64,000 nt of DNA from Clostridium sp. JN-1 (GCF_003718715.1 NZ_CP033465.1:1674001-1738000); one strand, 5' to 3'. Shown: positions 29,101-40,019, counted from the first letter of the stretch. Program-made: numbers and translations. The notes: a model not told the origin generated them from the sequence alone.

Positions 29101-30318
29101 TTAATTTTTACTTTTTATGATCAAGTCATCTTTTTTTAATCTAACTTCTGAATTTATTGTGTAAATCATTTGAGCATTTGGCGTTGATTCTATCTTCTCA
29201 CCAAGTTCACTTTTTATATTTTTTATATAAATTTCGAAGTTATCTCCTTCAGGTCTCAAAATTTCGACCTTATCTCCTTCGAACACTTTGTTTCTCTGTT
29301 CTATAGTTGCAATATGTAAATTTTCATCATAACTTCTAACTATACCAACAATATCATAGTCTCTTATATATGATGATGTTTCATATACTTGATTTGGTTC
29401 TCCAAAGTAAAAGCCTGTATGATACGCCCTATGGCTAACTTTCATGAGATTATCGAGCCATTTTTGTTGAAATTCATATCCATCAGGATTTTCAAAATAC
29501 GCATCTATTGCTTGCCTGTAAGATTTAACTACAGCAGCGACATAATATGAGCTTTTCATTCTTCCTTCTATTTTTAAAGAATTTACTCCAGACCTTACTA
29601 ATTCAGGTATGTGCTTAATCATGCATAAATCCTTTGAATTCATTATGTAAGTACCTTTTTCATCCTCAAATATTGGAAAATATTCTCCCTTTCTCTTCTC
29701 TTCCACAAGATGGTATTTATATCTACAAGGTTGTGCACATTGTCCTCTATTTGAATCTCTACCAGTCATATAATTTGAAAGAAGGCATCTGCCTGAATAA
29801 GATATACACATTGAACCATGGACAAATACTTCTAATTCACAATCCTTAGAAACATTTTTCCTTATCTCCTGAATCTCTTTCATAGAAAGTTCTCTAGCCA
29901 AAACTATTCTTTTAGCACCTTGTTCATACCAAAATTGTGCCGATTTCCAATTAACAGTATTTGCTTGAGTACTCAAATGTATAGTTAAATCTGGAACTAC
30001 TTGCTTGGCTGTAACCAATATACCAGGATCTGAAACTAATATGGCATCTACATTTAAGTCATATAAATTTTTTAAGTATTTTTCTAATCCATCAAAATCT
30101 TCATTTCGTGGAAATACATTTACAGTTACAAATACTTTTTTAGATCTATCATGAGCATATTTTACACCTTCATACAATTGTTCATCTGTAAAATTATCTG
30201 CAAAAGCTCTTAAATTGAGCCTATTTCCTCCAAGATAGACAGCATCTGCACCAAAATTTATAGCAGTTTTAAGTTTTTCTAAGTTTCCAGCTGGTGCTAG
30301 CAATTCAGGTTTATTCAA
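29101..30318 (-). CDS. trhP: U32 peptidase-family protein, probable tRNA uridine hydroxylation factor TrhP
   Basis: A 405-aa protein with the U32 signature: N-terminal ELLAPAGNLEKLKTAI and ADAVYLGG, then the cysteine-bearing block FVHGSMCISYSGRCLLSN...GQCAQPCR (four conserved Cys, probably Fe-S ligands). Bacillus YrrN/YrrO and E. coli YegQ of this family are needed for 5-hydroxyuridine at tRNA position 34 (established for TrhP). The partner methyltransferase gene stops 1 base before its TTG start (30318, AAGGAGGA upstream), which supports that role over a protease role. Confidence 0.85.
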   Translation of the reverse strand: MNKPELLAPAGNLEKLKTAINFGADAVYLGGNRLNLRAFADNFTDEQLYEGVKYAHDRSKKVFVTVNVFPRNEDFDGLEKYLKNLYDLNVDAILVSDPGILVTAKQVVPDLTIHLSTQANTVNWKSAQFWYEQGAKRIVLARELSMKEIQEIRKNVSKDCELEVFVHGSMCISYSGRCLLSNYMTGRDSNRGQCAQPCRYKYHLVEEKRKGEYFPIFEDEKGTYIMNSKDLCMIKHIPELVRSGVNSLKIEGRMKSSYYVAAVVKSYRQAIDAYFENPDGYEFQQKWLDNLMKVSHRAYHTGFYFGEPNQVYETSSYIRDYDIVGIVRSYDENLHIATIEQRNKVFEGDKVEILRPEGDNFEIYIKNIKSELGEKIESTPNAQMIYTINSEVRLKKDDLIIKSKN

Positions 30319-30319
30319 G

Positions 30320-30967
30320 TTAATTCCTCCTTGTGGTTACTGCAATACCATCTCCCATAGGTATAACAGATGTTATAAATTTTTTATTGTCTGATACAAG
30401 TTTTAAATAATTTCTCATTCTCTTGACAATAGTTATCTTTCTTCTAGCCACTAATTCATCACAGGCTACCATTCCCCTAAATAGAGCATTATCTGCTATT
30501 ATTATTCCATCTTGTTTTAATAATCTCATACATTCCGGAAGAAAATGGTTATAGTGACCTTTTCCTGCATCTATAAATATTAAATCATACTCATCATTTA
30601 AATTCTTAAGCACTTCTATACAATCACCTTCAATAACCTTTATGTTATCTTCAAATCCATATTTTCTTATATTATCATTTGCTATTTTTATCATATGTGG
30701 ATTTCTTTCAATTGTATGGATTGTACTTTTATTTTTAGAACTCATACTCATAAGTATAGAAGAGTAACCTATAGCTGTTCCAAGCTCAAGTATTTTAGAA
30801 GGGTTCTTGATATGTATCATAAGTTCTAAAAACTTACCTACTTCTTTATGGATTATTGGTACAGAATTATCACAGGCATACCTTTCTAATTCTTTTAATA
30901 CACCACTGTTATCTTCTATAAGTGACTGTATGTATTTTTCCATGTAATCATAAGTAATACCGCTCAC
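30320..30967 (-). CDS. trmR: SAM-dependent O-methyltransferase, probable tRNA 5-hydroxyuridine methyltransferase TrmR
   Basis: A 215-aa class I methyltransferase of the catechol-OMT-like group. It has the SAM-binding ILELGTAIGYSSILM (motif I), VIEGDCIEVL, and the metal/catalytic LIFIDAGKGHY with IIADNALFRG. Bacillus YrrM (TrmR) of this group methylates ho5U34 to mo5U34 in tRNA. The immediate coupling with the U32 gene gives the same pair as Bacillus yrrM-yrrN/O. The start is GTG 30967 with TGGAGGT upstream. Confidence 0.85.
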   Translation of the reverse strand: MSGITYDYMEKYIQSLIEDNSGVLKELERYACDNSVPIIHKEVGKFLELMIHIKNPSKILELGTAIGYSSILMSMSSKNKSTIHTIERNPHMIKIANDNIRKYGFEDNIKVIEGDCIEVLKNLNDEYDLIFIDAGKGHYNHFLPECMRLLKQDGIIIADNALFRGMVACDELVARRKITIVKRMRNYLKLVSDNKKFITSVIPMGDGIAVTTRRN

Positions 30968-31089
30968 TCACTCTTACCTCCACATTTTCATTATATAATA
31001 GTAAGTGGTTAGTCAAGATATAGCACATCTATATTCTCAGCCATCCACTTATCAATTATACTACCTAGTTTTGTAAATTAATAATACTA

Positions 31090-32913
31090 TTATTTTCTTC
31101 TTGCTGCTTTCTTTCTAAGATCAGTATTTAAAATTTTCTTTCTCATTGTTACTCTCTTAGGTGTAATTTCAACTAATTCATCCTCTGCTATAAATTCAAG
31201 TGATTGCTCTAGGCTCATATGTTTTGGTGGAACAAGCTTTAAAGATTCATCTGCTCCAGATGATCTTGTATTGGTTAAATGTTTTTTCTTACATACATTA
31301 ACTTCTATGTCTTCAGATCTTGAACATTCTCCTGCTATCATTCCTTCATAAACTTCTATGCCTGGATCTATAAATAAATTTCCTCTTTCTTGTGCATTAA
31401 ATAATCCATAGGTAATAGATACTCCATCATCAAATACTACAAGTGAACCTCTTGTTCTTTCTTGAATTTCTCCCTTGTATTCATCATAACCAGATAATAC
31501 GTGATTCATTATTCCATTACCTTTGGTATCAGTCATGAATTCATTTCTAAATCCAATTAAGCCTCTTGCAGGTATCTTAAATTCTAATCTAGTGTAACCA
31601 TTTATAGCTGAAGTCATATTTACCATTTCAGCCTTTCTTGGTCCAAGCTTTTCCATAACTACTCCCATAAATTCTTCAGGTACATCTATTGTTAAATATT
31701 CAATTGGTTCAAGTTTTTTCCCATTTTCTTCTTTATATATTACTGCAGGTTTTGAAACCTGAAATTCATATCCTTCTCTTCTCATAGTTTCTATTAATAT
31801 AGAAAGATGAAGTTCTCCTCTTCCACTAACTTTAAAACAGTCAGGCGAATCTGTTTCTTCAACCCTAAGGGATACATTTGTTTCAAGTTCTTTCATAAGT
31901 CTATCCCTTAAATGTCTTGATGTAACGAATTCTCCATCACGTCCAGCAAAAGGAGAATTATTGACCATAAAGTTCATACTAAGTGTAGGTTCATCTATGT
32001 CTACAAAAGGAAGAGCTTCTGGATTACTAGTGTCTGCTATAGTTTCTCCTATATTTATATCAGGTATACCTGAAACTGCTACTATATCTCCTAATTTAGC
32101 TTCAGTAACTTCTTGTTTCTTTAATCCATCATACACATATAAATTTGACACTTTAACATTATCTATCTTGCCATCTTTTCTTATTAGTGCAACCTGTTCA
32201 TTTCTATCTATAGAACCTCTTTCAATCTTACCTATACCTATTTTTCCAACATATTCGTTATAATCTATAGTTGTAATTAATAATTGAAGCGGCATGTCCA
32301 GATAGCCTTCTGGTGCTGGAACATTCTTCACTATTGCATCAAATAAAGGTTCCATAGTAGTAGAATCATCTTCCATCTCTTTTTTTGCAAATCCAGCTTT
32401 AGCTGAACAATAAACCAATGGAAAATCTAATTGCTCATCATTTGCTCCTAATTCTATGAACAAATCAAATACTTCATCTAAAACCTCAGCTGGTCTTGCA
32501 TCAGGTCTATCTATTTTATTTATAACTACTATTGGATTTAAGTTAAGTTCTAAAGCTTTCTTTAAAACAAACTTAGTTTGAGGCATTGGTCCTTCGTATG
32601 CATCTACAACTAAAAGCACACTATCAACCATTTTAAGTACACGTTCAACTTCTCCACCAAAATCAGCATGTCCTGGAGTATCTACTATATTTATCTTCAC
32701 TCCATTGTGAACAACTGCTGTATTTTTAGATAAGATTGTTATTCCTCTTTCTTTTTCAAGATCATTTGAATCCATAACTCTATCTTGAACTCTTTCATTT
32801 TCTCTAAAAACATTACTTTGTCTTAAAAGTGCATCGACCAAAGTAGTTTTACCATGATCAACGTGTGCAATAATTGCAACATTTCTTATATCATTTCTTG
32901 TAAATAATTTCAT
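31090..32913 (-). CDS. typA: Ribosome-associated GTPase TypA/BipA
   Basis: A 607-aa translational GTPase. G1 is AHVDHGKTT (about residue 16), G3 [12 protein letters not shown]4 NKID; EF-G-like domains III and V and the BipA-specific C-terminal domain follow ([15 protein letters not shown] near residue 540). BipA acts in 50S assembly and stress adaptation, most needed at low temperature. The length matches the family. A terminator separates it from the upstream ylbF gene. Confidence 0.96.
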   Translation of the reverse strand: MKLFTRNDIRNVAIIAHVDHGKTTLVDALLRQSNVFRENERVQDRVMDSNDLEKERGITILSKNTAVVHNGVKINIVDTPGHADFGGEVERVLKMVDSVLLVVDAYEGPMPQTKFVLKKALELNLNPIVVINKIDRPDARPAEVLDEVFDLFIELGANDEQLDFPLVYCSAKAGFAKKEMEDDSTTMEPLFDAIVKNVPAPEGYLDMPLQLLITTIDYNEYVGKIGIGKIERGSIDRNEQVALIRKDGKIDNVKVSNLYVYDGLKKQEVTEAKLGDIVAVSGIPDINIGETIADTSNPEALPFVDIDEPTLSMNFMVNNSPFAGRDGEFVTSRHLRDRLMKELETNVSLRVEETDSPDCFKVSGRGELHLSILIETMRREGYEFQVSKPAVIYKEENGKKLEPIEYLTIDVPEEFMGVVMEKLGPRKAEMVNMTSAINGYTRLEFKIPARGLIGFRNEFMTDTKGNGIMNHVLSGYDEYKGEIQERTRGSLVVFDDGVSITYGLFNAQERGNLFIDPGIEVYEGMIAGECSRSEDIEVNVCKKKHLTNTRSSGADESLKLVPPKHMSLEQSLEFIAEDELVEITPKRVTMRKKILNTDLRKKAARRK

Positions 32914-33011
32914 TATCGTTCCTCCACTTTTCTATTAGTAAAATTCAAATATCATAATATTATTTGAAATACATTCATAATAAATTACAATTATGTTTAT
33001 TTAAAACATCC

Positions 33012-33041
33012 AAAAAAATTGGATACTTTCAAGTATCCAAT
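33012..33041 (-). terminator. Terminator after ylbF
   Basis: ATTGGATACTT (33018-33028) and AAGTATCCAAT (33031-33041) pair perfectly around a 2-base gap. On the minus strand TTTTTTTG follows. It closes the upstream rnjA-ylbF transcript and lies about 100 bases before typA. Confidence 0.85.
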
Positions 33042-33094
33042 CTTTACTCATTACCCTATCTATTTTAGTATCATAGTTTTAAAAAGTCAACTTA

Positions 33095-33442
33095 TTATTT
33101 TTCTTCAAAAGAAAAATCTATTCCTATTGCGTCATTTAAGATTTTTAATAAGTCATTCCATATAACACTAAATTTTTGTTCTGCTTGAAGATATTCATTT
33201 ACAGAAGGATTCGTTGATATTATTGAACCCATATTCTGAATTTTTTCTTTGGTTTCATCAGATACTTTACCATCTTCCATTTGTTCAGAATAAGCTTTTA
33301 ATTGTAATTTTCTAAAATCACTTAGCATATCCTTATCTTTTTGATTGACTTTAATTTTTTCAGATGCTTCCCTCAATTTAACAACTTCATTACAGTTTTT
33401 AAGTTCTTCTGCAAATTCATTTGCTTTGTCATATATATTCAT
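33095..33442 (-). CDS. YlbF/YmcA-family protein
   Basis: A 115-aa all-helical protein rich in Lys and Glu with the YlbF-type helical hairpin (LREASEKIKVNQKDKDMLSDFRK). In Bacillus YlbF joins YmcA and YaaT in a complex that modulates RNase Y activity and biofilm or sporulation entry. It lies 26 bases after an RNase J gene, in keeping with a role in RNA turnover (inference). Confidence 0.8.
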   Translation of the reverse strand: MNIYDKANEFAEELKNCNEVVKLREASEKIKVNQKDKDMLSDFRKLQLKAYSEQMEDGKVSDETKEKIQNMGSIISTNPSVNEYLQAEQKFSVIWNDLLKILNDAIGIDFSFEEK

Positions 33443-33467
33443 ATAAACCCTCCTAGAAAGCCCAGCC

Positions 33468-35135
33468 TTATATTTCCATAATTATAGGTAATATCATAGG
33501 TTTTCTCTTCGTCTTTTCATATAAGAACAACCTTAAAGCTTCTTTTATACTTGATTTTATACTTGCCCATTCAGTTATGTGTTTTTCTTCACATTTTTTA
33601 AGAGCACCGCGTACTATTTCTCTAGCTTCCTCCATTAAATCTTCGGATTCTCTAACATATACAAAGCCCCTAGATATAATATCAGGACCAGCTATAACAT
33701 TTCCAGTTTGTTTTTCAATTGTAACAACTACCGTTAAAATTCCATCTTGTGAAAGATGTTTTCTATCTCTTAAAACAATATTTCCAACATCGCCTACACC
33801 TAAACCATCTACAAATATCTGTCCAGCCGTGACAGTACCATTTTTTCGTATGCTGTCACGTGATACTTCTATTACATCGCCATTGTCTGCAATTACTATA
33901 TTATTTTTATTCATTCCAAGCTTAGCAGCCAATTCTGCATGTTGTTTTAGATGTCTGTACTCCCCATGTACAGGGATAAAAAATTTAGGTTTTACGAGAG
34001 TATGCATAAGTTTTAATTCTTCTTGACATGCATGACCAGAAACATGTACATCAGCTAATGCTTCATATATTACTTCAGCACCTTTTTTAAATAATTGATT
34101 GATAACCCTTGAAACCAGTTTTTCATTTCCTGGTATTGGGGTTGCAGATATTATTACCATATCACCTGGAATTATATTTACCTTTTTGTGTTCAGAAGCT
34201 GCCATTCTTGAAAGAGCAGACATAGGTTCCCCTTGACTTCCTGTAGTAATAATAACTATTTTATTTTCTGGGTATTTGTTTATACTATCGATACTAATGA
34301 ATACTTCTTTATCTGCCTTTATGTAACCTAAATCCATTGCTACTTCCATTACATTTTCCATGCTTCTTCCTGATATAGCTACTTTTCTGTCATACTTTAT
34401 AGCAGCAGTAATTACTTGTTGTATCCTATGTATGTGAGAAGCAAATGTAGCAACTATTATTCTTCCCTTGGCAGTTGAAAAAATCTTTTGAAAAGTTTCA
34501 CCTACTGTACTCTCGGACATTGTATATCCTGGTCTTTCGACATTAGTACTGTCAGCTAACATAACTAAAACACCTTTTTTACCTAATTCAGCAAATCTAG
34601 CTAAATCAGCAACACATCCATCAATAGGTGCATAGTCTATTTTAAAATCTCCTGTATGGAGAATTACCCCTAATGGAGTATGAACTGCAATAGCAACTGC
34701 ATCTGCAATACTGTGACTTGTTCTTATAAATTCCACAGACGAATTTTCTAATTTAACTATATCTTTTGGTTTAACACATCTCAAGTCTACAGAATCCAGC
34801 ATATTGTGTTCTTTTAATTTTGTTTCAACCAGTCCCAATGTTAATTTAGTACCATATACAGGAACATTTACTTCCCTCAATACATAAGGTAATGCACCTA
34901 TATGATCCTCATGACCATGTGTTAAGAATATTCCCTTTACCCTATCTAAATTTTTTTGTAAATAACTTGTATCTGGTATTACTACATCTATACCTAACAT
35001 TTCTTCATCTGGAAACTTCAAGCCACAATCTATTACTATTATATCATTTTTGTATTCTATGACTGTCAAGTTTTTACCAATTTCACCTAATCCGCCTAAT
35101 GGAATAATCTTTATTTTTTCCCTTTCCTTGCGCAA
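33468..35135 (-). CDS. rnjA: Ribonuclease J
   Basis: A 555-aa metallo-beta-lactamase/beta-CASP nuclease with 5'-3' exo- and endonuclease activity in mRNA decay and rRNA maturation. Metal ligands are in THGHEDHIGALPY (about residue 75) and HTGDFKIDY. Beta-CASP motifs follow in DSTNVERPG, FASHIHRIQQ and VSGHACQEEL, then HGEYRHLKQHAELA. The start is TTG 35135 with GGAGGAAAG upstream. Only one RNase J is seen in this window. Confidence 0.95.
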   Translation of the reverse strand: MRKEREKIKIIPLGGLGEIGKNLTVIEYKNDIIVIDCGLKFPDEEMLGIDVVIPDTSYLQKNLDRVKGIFLTHGHEDHIGALPYVLREVNVPVYGTKLTLGLVETKLKEHNMLDSVDLRCVKPKDIVKLENSSVEFIRTSHSIADAVAIAVHTPLGVILHTGDFKIDYAPIDGCVADLARFAELGKKGVLVMLADSTNVERPGYTMSESTVGETFQKIFSTAKGRIIVATFASHIHRIQQVITAAIKYDRKVAISGRSMENVMEVAMDLGYIKADKEVFISIDSINKYPENKIVIITTGSQGEPMSALSRMAASEHKKVNIIPGDMVIISATPIPGNEKLVSRVINQLFKKGAEVIYEALADVHVSGHACQEELKLMHTLVKPKFFIPVHGEYRHLKQHAELAAKLGMNKNNIVIADNGDVIEVSRDSIRKNGTVTAGQIFVDGLGVGDVGNIVLRDRKHLSQDGILTVVVTIEKQTGNVIAGPDIISRGFVYVRESEDLMEEAREIVRGALKKCEEKHITEWASIKSSIKEALRLFLYEKTKRKPMILPIIMEI

Positions 35136-35198
35136 AAAAATCTTTCCTCCTTTTTTATTATTTATTTATGGTCGATTGTAGAATTCTAACCCGTTGAA

Positions 35199-35292
35199 TT
35201 TCAAGGCTTTCGTTTACCAATACGGAAACTTCTCCCTTCAATTTTTAAGCTAATTGTATCAATTTTTATAAAAACCTTTGTAAGCCTTGAAA
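35199..35292. repeat. Inverted repeat in the rnjA upstream region
   Basis: TTTCAAGGCTT (35199-35209) is matched exactly by its complement AAGCCTTGAAA (35282-35292) across a 72-base loop. It lies between the fur-type gene and rnjA and would be in the rnjA leader. Significance unknown. Confidence 0.4.
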
Positions 35293-35322
35293 TACTGCAT
35301 TACTATTTCGCAATCGTCTATA

Positions 35323-35787
35323 TCATTTATTTATAATATTTTTTTTACATTCACTGCATATTCCATAAAATTTCAAGCTGTGGTTTGTAATCTTAAAATC
35401 ATATTTAGATTCAATTTCATTTTCTAATCCTTCTAATAAATCTGCTTGAACCTCAAATACTTTTCCGCAATTTGTACACACAAGATGATGATGCTGATGA
35501 TTTTCTTCCTGATGTACTAATTCATATCTTCCACAGCCGTCATCTAAATCTAATTTACAAACAATTTCCAATTCTTCTAGCAGCTGAATTGTCCTATATA
35601 CCGTGGCAAGACCTATCTCCGGACAATCTTTTTTAACTAAATCATATAATTCCTCAGTAGTAAGATGACTGCCTTCATTTCTTATTATTATGTCAACTAT
35701 AGCTCTTCTTTGCGGCGTAAGTTTATAGCCTTTTTCCTTGAAATTATTTTTAAGTTTTTCTATTTCCCCAGGTGAAAGCTTTGACAT
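35323..35787 (-). CDS. Fur-family metal-dependent transcriptional regulator
   Basis: A 154-aa regulator. The N-terminal winged helix (LTPQRRAIVDII, GLATVYRTIQLLEEL) is followed by the metal-binding dimer domain with HQEENHQHHHLVCTNCGKVFEV and a second CSECKK. The two CxxC pairs form the structural zinc site. The family includes Fur (iron), PerR (peroxide), Zur and Mur; the sensory ligands do not let me choose. It sits in the conserved alaS-to-rnjA block with start ATG 35787. Confidence 0.92.
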   Translation of the reverse strand: MSKLSPGEIEKLKNNFKEKGYKLTPQRRAIVDIIIRNEGSHLTTEELYDLVKKDCPEIGLATVYRTIQLLEELEIVCKLDLDDGCGRYELVHQEENHQHHHLVCTNCGKVFEVQADLLEGLENEIESKYDFKITNHSLKFYGICSECKKNIINK

Positions 35788-35844
35788 TATACTCCTGCTC
35801 CGTTTCCATAATATTTTAATTTCTGCCTTATATTAAATTGCACT

Positions 35845-36105
35845 CTAATCATCCCCAAATAGTGTTTCATATGCTTCTTGTACCATACTAAATTCATCAT
35901 CATCATCTATTGTCACTAATACATCATTTCCTTCGCTGTCCTTATCTATTCTAAGTACTACGGCTTCTTCATCATCATTCTTCTTATCTTTGGGTACAAC
36001 AATAACATACTCATTATTTTCAATATCTAATTTAGTCACTACTTCAAATTCAACTTCATTTCCATCTTCATCATTTACTGTTATTGTCATTGTATCATCT
36101 TCCAT
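35845..36105 (-). CDS. DUF1292 family acidic protein (YrzB-like)
   Basis: An 86-aa very acidic protein (ITVNDEDGNEVEFEVV, DDDDEFSMVQEAYETL). It matches the DUF1292/YrzB family of Firmicutes, which is almost always downstream of ruvX (yrrK) as here. Function unknown. GGGGTG precedes ATG 36105. The bias toward Asp/Glu is normal for the family and not a sign of transfer. Confidence 0.88.
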   Translation of the reverse strand: MEDDTMTITVNDEDGNEVEFEVVTKLDIENNEYVIVVPKDKKNDDEEAVVLRIDKDSEGNDVLVTIDDDDEFSMVQEAYETLFGDD

Positions 36106-36130
36106 ATTTTCACCCCTTTATAACAACATA

Positions 36131-36556
36131 TTATATATCTCGTTTATTAGCTATACTATCCAAGTAACCTTGAAGTATGTAAGTAGCAGCTATCTTATCA
36201 ACTATCTTCTTTCTCTTGCTCCTAGATAAATCTGCTTCAAGCATGGCTCTATGGGCTGCTACAGTAGTTAGCCTCTCATCCCACATCTTAATAGGTAAAT
36301 CTATGTTATCTTTTATAATATTACAAAATTCCAATACTTTTTCACTTTGCGGACCCAAAGTTCCATTCATATTCTTAGGTAACCCTGAAATAATAGTATC
36401 TACATTATATTCAGAACAAATTTGTTTTAATTTTTCTATATCTTTTTCTTGATTTTTTCTTCTAATAGTAGTAATTCCTTGTGCAGTAATACCAAGTGGA
36501 TCACTTACAGCAACTCCTATTGTTCTATCTCCTATATCTAATCCCAATATTCTCAT
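36131..36556 (-). CDS. ruvX: YqgF/RuvX-family resolvase-like nuclease
   Basis: A 141-aa RNase H-fold protein. The N-terminus [19 protein letters not shown] carries the first catalytic Asp, [14 protein letters not shown] the middle motif, and [14 protein letters not shown] the later acid and conserved Arg. The family (YqgF, YrrK) acts in 16S rRNA 5'-end processing and possibly on Holliday junctions. The neighbours ireB and DUF1292 match the usual order. TAGGAG lies before ATG 36556. Confidence 0.92.
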   Translation of the reverse strand: MRILGLDIGDRTIGVAVSDPLGITAQGITTIRRKNQEKDIEKLKQICSEYNVDTIISGLPKNMNGTLGPQSEKVLEFCNIIKDNIDLPIKMWDERLTTVAAHRAMLEADLSRSKRKKIVDKIAATYILQGYLDSIANKRDI

Positions 36557-36608
36557 ATAAAATCTCCTAATTTAATATACCTAATAACCAAATTGTTTAA
36601 TTAAAATA

Positions 36609-36632
36609 AAAGTGCCCCTTAAGGGCACCTTT
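36609..36632 (-). terminator. Terminator overlapping the ireB stop
   Basis: On the minus strand AAAGGTGCCC pairs with GGGGCACTTTT around TTAA, followed by a T-rich tail. It may allow part of the transcript to read on into ruvX. Confidence 0.7.
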
Positions 36633-36882
36633 ATTTTATCCCCAAATAAGCTTTTAGGACTTCTTCCATAATCTCGTCTCTCTCAAGTTTTCTAACTAGT
36701 GCCCTTGCTCCATTATAATTTGTTATATAAGTTGGATCACCAGAAATTAAATATCCAACTAATTGGTTAACAGGGTTATAACCTTTTTTGATTAGCGAAT
36801 CGTAAACCTCAGTTAATATTTCCTTGGTCAAATCTTTTTTGCTTTTGGATATATCAAACTGAATAGTATTATCGTTGCCCAT
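36631..36882 (-). CDS. ireB: IreB family regulatory phosphoprotein (UPF0297)
   Basis: An 83-aa protein matching UPF0297/IreB: a short N-terminus with Thr and Ser, [40 protein letters not shown], then the [17 protein letters not shown] helix. In Enterococcus IreB is phosphorylated by the kinase IreK and tunes cephalosporin resistance. It directly follows alaS, as in most Firmicutes. Confidence 0.93.
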   Translation of the reverse strand: MGNDNTIQFDISKSKKDLTKEILTEVYDSLIKKGYNPVNQLVGYLISGDPTYITNYNGARALVRKLERDEIMEEVLKAYLGIK

Positions 36883-36943
36883 TTATATCACCTCGCTAAT
36901 AATCTAATACCTATATTATAGAACATATTTTTGAAAATGTATA

Positions 36944-39589
36944 CTATTTAACTAATGTTTCCATGATCACAGAACTTTTTTCTATTGCTTCATCTACTTT
37001 TTCAGGAAGCTTTCCACCGGCTTGAGCCATATCTGGTCTTCCTCCTCCACTTCCTCCTGCAATAGCTGCAACTTCTTTTATGAGTTTGCCGCAGTGTACT
37101 CCCTTGGCTAAAGTACTTTTAGCTGCCATGGCTACAAACTGAACTCTATCCTTTGTCAAGCTGCACAGAAGAACTACACAATCTCCACCTTTACTTCTAA
37201 TTTTATCTGCTAAACTTCTAAGTGCATCATTGTCAACATCTTTTACAATTCCTGTGAATAATTTTATACCCTTTATCTCTTTCACATTTTTCATTATGTC
37301 TTCTTCTGCACTGCCTGCTAATTTGGAATTTAATTTTTCAATTTGTTTTTCCTTTTCTTTTAGTTCTTGCAACTGCAAATCAATTTTGTGAGGTATCTCC
37401 TTTTCCGAACACTTTAATTTGTCTGCTGCTTGTTTTAATAAGTCGGTTTTATCTTCAATAAAATCTAAAGCTTTAAATCCTGTTACAGCTTCTATTCTCC
37501 TTATACCAGCTGCAATTCCAGTTTCAGATATTATTTTAAACAATCCTATTTCGGAAGAGTTATCTGCATGTGTTCCACCGCATAATTCCATGCTAAAATC
37601 TCCAATGGAAACTACCCTAACTTCATCTTTATACTTATCATCAAATAAAGCTACTGCTCCAATTTCTTTTGCCTGTTCCAAGTTCATAATACGGGTTTTA
37701 ACTTCTAGACCCTTCATTATATTTTCATTTACTAATCTTTCAACTTTTTTCAATTCATCATGACTCAAAGCTTGAAAATGATTAAAGTCAAACCTCAATC
37801 TTTCATCATCAAGGTATGAACCAGATTGATGTACATGTTCTCCTAACACTTTTCTTAAAACTTCATCTAGAATATGCGTAGCCGTATGATTTCTTCTTAT
37901 CTTTTTTCTGCGCTGTTCATCAATACATAAACTTATAGTATCATCTAATTTTATACTTCCTTCTTTTACTTCTACAAAGTGTAATATCTTACCTGATATA
38001 TTATTTTTGCAGCCAACTACATTAGCCTTGAAGGAATTATTATATGCAAATCCAGTATCTCCTACTTGACCGCCCATTTCTGCATAAAAAGGAGTATTTT
38101 TGACTACTATTATTCCACTGTCTCCTTCATTTAGTGATGATACAAATTCTTCATCCTTAATTAAAAGAGTTACTCTAGAAGTAGTTTTTATGTTATTATA
38201 ACCTTCAAATACAGTTTCTATGTCAAGTGGAATCTTATTTAATATTGTATCTTCTGCTCCCATATAGTTTGTTTCTTCTCTAGCAGCTCTAGCCCTTTTT
38301 CTCTGCATTTCCATTTCATTTTCAAACTCTTTTAAATCAGCTGACATACCTTTTTCTTCAAGTATTTCTTCAGTTAATTCAACTGGAAATCCATATGTGT
38401 CGTACAATTTGAATGCCCTTTCACCTGATAAAACTGTTTGCTTTTTTTCAAACATATCATTCATAAATTCATTTAAAATTTGCATTCCACTATCTAGAGT
38501 TTCATCAAATCTTTGTTCTTCTAAACTTATAATTTTCTTTATATAATCTCTTTTCTCTGAAAGTTCAGGATAATTTCCGCATGAATTATCTATAACTACA
38601 TCTGTTAGTTTATACAAAAAAGCATTATTTATTCCTAATGACTTACCGTGCTTTGCTGCTCTTCTAAGCAGCCTTCTAAGCACATACCCCCTTCCTTCAT
38701 TTGAAGGAAGTATTCCATCTGAAATCATAAAAGTTACACTTCTTATATGATCTGTTATAATTCTAATTGATATATCATTTTTTGAATTTTCGCCATACTT
38801 AACATTAGCAATATCACATACTTTATCTAAAATTGCTCTAATCGTGTCAACTTCAAATATACTTTCTTTATTCTGCATGATAGTAGCTATTCTTTCAAGT
38901 CCCATTCCCGTATCTATATTTGGATTTGCAAGCCTATTATAATTTCCACTTTCGTCTTTATCAAATTGAGTAAATACTAGATTCCAAAACTCAATTATCC
39001 TGTCCTCATCTCCTGCTTTTATAAATTCGTCTGCGGTCTTTACTGGTCCTTTTTCAATATTTTTATCATAATGGATCTCAGAACAAGGTCCGCATGGTCC
39101 TGTTCCATGTTCCCAAAAGTTGTCTTCCTTGCCAAGCCTAAAAACTCTTGAAGGCTCTACACCAACTTCCTTAGTCCAAATATCAAATGCTTCATCATCA
39201 TCAAGATAAATGGTTACATAAAGCCTATCCTTAGGCAATTTTAATACTTCTGTGACAAACTCCCATGCCCATGGAATTGCTTCTTTTTTAAAATAATCCC
39301 CAAATGAAAAGTTTCCAAGCATTTCAAAGAAAGTTCCATGTCTTGATGTTTTTCCTACATTCTCTATATCACCTGTTCTTATACACTTTTGACATGTTGC
39401 AACTCTAGTTTTAGGTGGAGTTTTGAGTCCAGTAAAATATGGTTTTAATGGAGCCATTCCAGCATTTATTAAAAGTAAACTCTTATCATTCTTTGGAACA
39501 AGTGAGAAACTCTGCATTCTTAAATGTTCTTTACTCTCGAAAAAGCATAAGTACATTTCTCTTATTTCATTTAGCCCTAGTTTTTCCAT
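36944..39589 (-). CDS. alaS: Alanyl-tRNA synthetase
   Basis: An 881-aa class II synthetase. The catalytic domain has [35 protein letters not shown] and [14 protein letters not shown]; the editing domain has [11 protein letters not shown] with CGGTHADNS for zinc; the C-Ala domain ends with [16 protein letters not shown] 39589 with GAGGAGTGAT upstream is the likely start; an in-frame TTG lies just before it. Expression should be controlled by the T-box leader at 39616-39970, responding to uncharged tRNA-Ala. Confidence 0.96.
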   Translation of the reverse strand: MEKLGLNEIREMYLCFFESKEHLRMQSFSLVPKNDKSLLLINAGMAPLKPYFTGLKTPPKTRVATCQKCIRTGDIENVGKTSRHGTFFEMLGNFSFGDYFKKEAIPWAWEFVTEVLKLPKDRLYVTIYLDDDEAFDIWTKEVGVEPSRVFRLGKEDNFWEHGTGPCGPCSEIHYDKNIEKGPVKTADEFIKAGDEDRIIEFWNLVFTQFDKDESGNYNRLANPNIDTGMGLERIATIMQNKESIFEVDTIRAILDKVCDIANVKYGENSKNDISIRIITDHIRSVTFMISDGILPSNEGRGYVLRRLLRRAAKHGKSLGINNAFLYKLTDVVIDNSCGNYPELSEKRDYIKKIISLEEQRFDETLDSGMQILNEFMNDMFEKKQTVLSGERAFKLYDTYGFPVELTEEILEEKGMSADLKEFENEMEMQRKRARAAREETNYMGAEDTILNKIPLDIETVFEGYNNIKTTSRVTLLIKDEEFVSSLNEGDSGIIVVKNTPFYAEMGGQVGDTGFAYNNSFKANVVGCKNNISGKILHFVEVKEGSIKLDDTISLCIDEQRRKKIRRNHTATHILDEVLRKVLGEHVHQSGSYLDDERLRFDFNHFQALSHDELKKVERLVNENIMKGLEVKTRIMNLEQAKEIGAVALFDDKYKDEVRVVSIGDFSMELCGGTHADNSSEIGLFKIISETGIAAGIRRIEAVTGFKALDFIEDKTDLLKQAADKLKCSEKEIPHKIDLQLQELKEKEKQIEKLNSKLAGSAEEDIMKNVKEIKGIKLFTGIVKDVDNDALRSLADKIRSKGGDCVVLLCSLTKDRVQFVAMAAKSTLAKGVHCGKLIKEVAAIAGGSGGGRPDMAQAGGKLPEKVDEAIEKSSVIMETLVK

Positions 39590-39615
39590 CAATTATCACT
39601 CCTCGTATTTTAATT

Positions 39616-39970
39616 TTCATAAAAAAAGACTTTCATCCCAAAGGGACGAAAGTTACTTCGCGGTACCACCCTAATTACACAAACAATGTCATTTGTGAAC
39701 TCGTTTATAATAAGACTCCCGAGCTGCTTCAATATAATCTACAAAAAGTTTTCACCAGCCACTTTCTCTCTATATGCAGAAATATATTTACTTCTCCCAA
39801 TCATCATCAATATATTATATTATGTACTCAATTATTGTGAACCTCCACTACCACAAGAGTAGGGGCTTCGTACAGAAGATTGATAGTCTAAGCTATCCTT
39901 ATTCTAGCGGGCGTATCCACTTCGCCGCTGCTGTATAGTGCATTTAAGCACACAACGCTGCTTTTCTTTA
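39616..39970 (-). promoter_or_regulatory. T-box leader of alaS
   Basis: The minus strand carries the T-box sequence AATTAGGGTGGTACCGCG (about 39657-39674), which pairs with the acceptor end of uncharged tRNA. It is followed by a terminator stem, ACTTTCGTCCC with GGGATGAAAGT and then TTTTTTT (39621-39653). The 5' part, about 280 nt, is rich in hairpins and should contain stem I. I could not assign the alanine specifier triplet with certainty, although GCT triplets are present. Binding of uncharged tRNA-Ala should favour the antiterminator. Confidence 0.93.
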
Positions 39971-39990
39971 AGTTAAAAAGTATAGATAAA

Positions 39991-40019
39991 ATTATAAGCA
40001 AAAGGTTACAATATGTCAA
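39991..40019 (-). promoter_or_regulatory. Sigma-A promoter of the alaS leader
   Basis: Minus-strand TTGACA (40014-40019) and TATAAT (39991-39996), both consensus, are 17 bases apart and about 25 bases upstream of the first leader hairpin. Confidence 0.85.

Noticed and set aside
39423-39840. Two overlapping plus-strand ORFs across the alaS leader
   Set aside because: They lie antisense to alaS and the T-box, with no ribosome sites.
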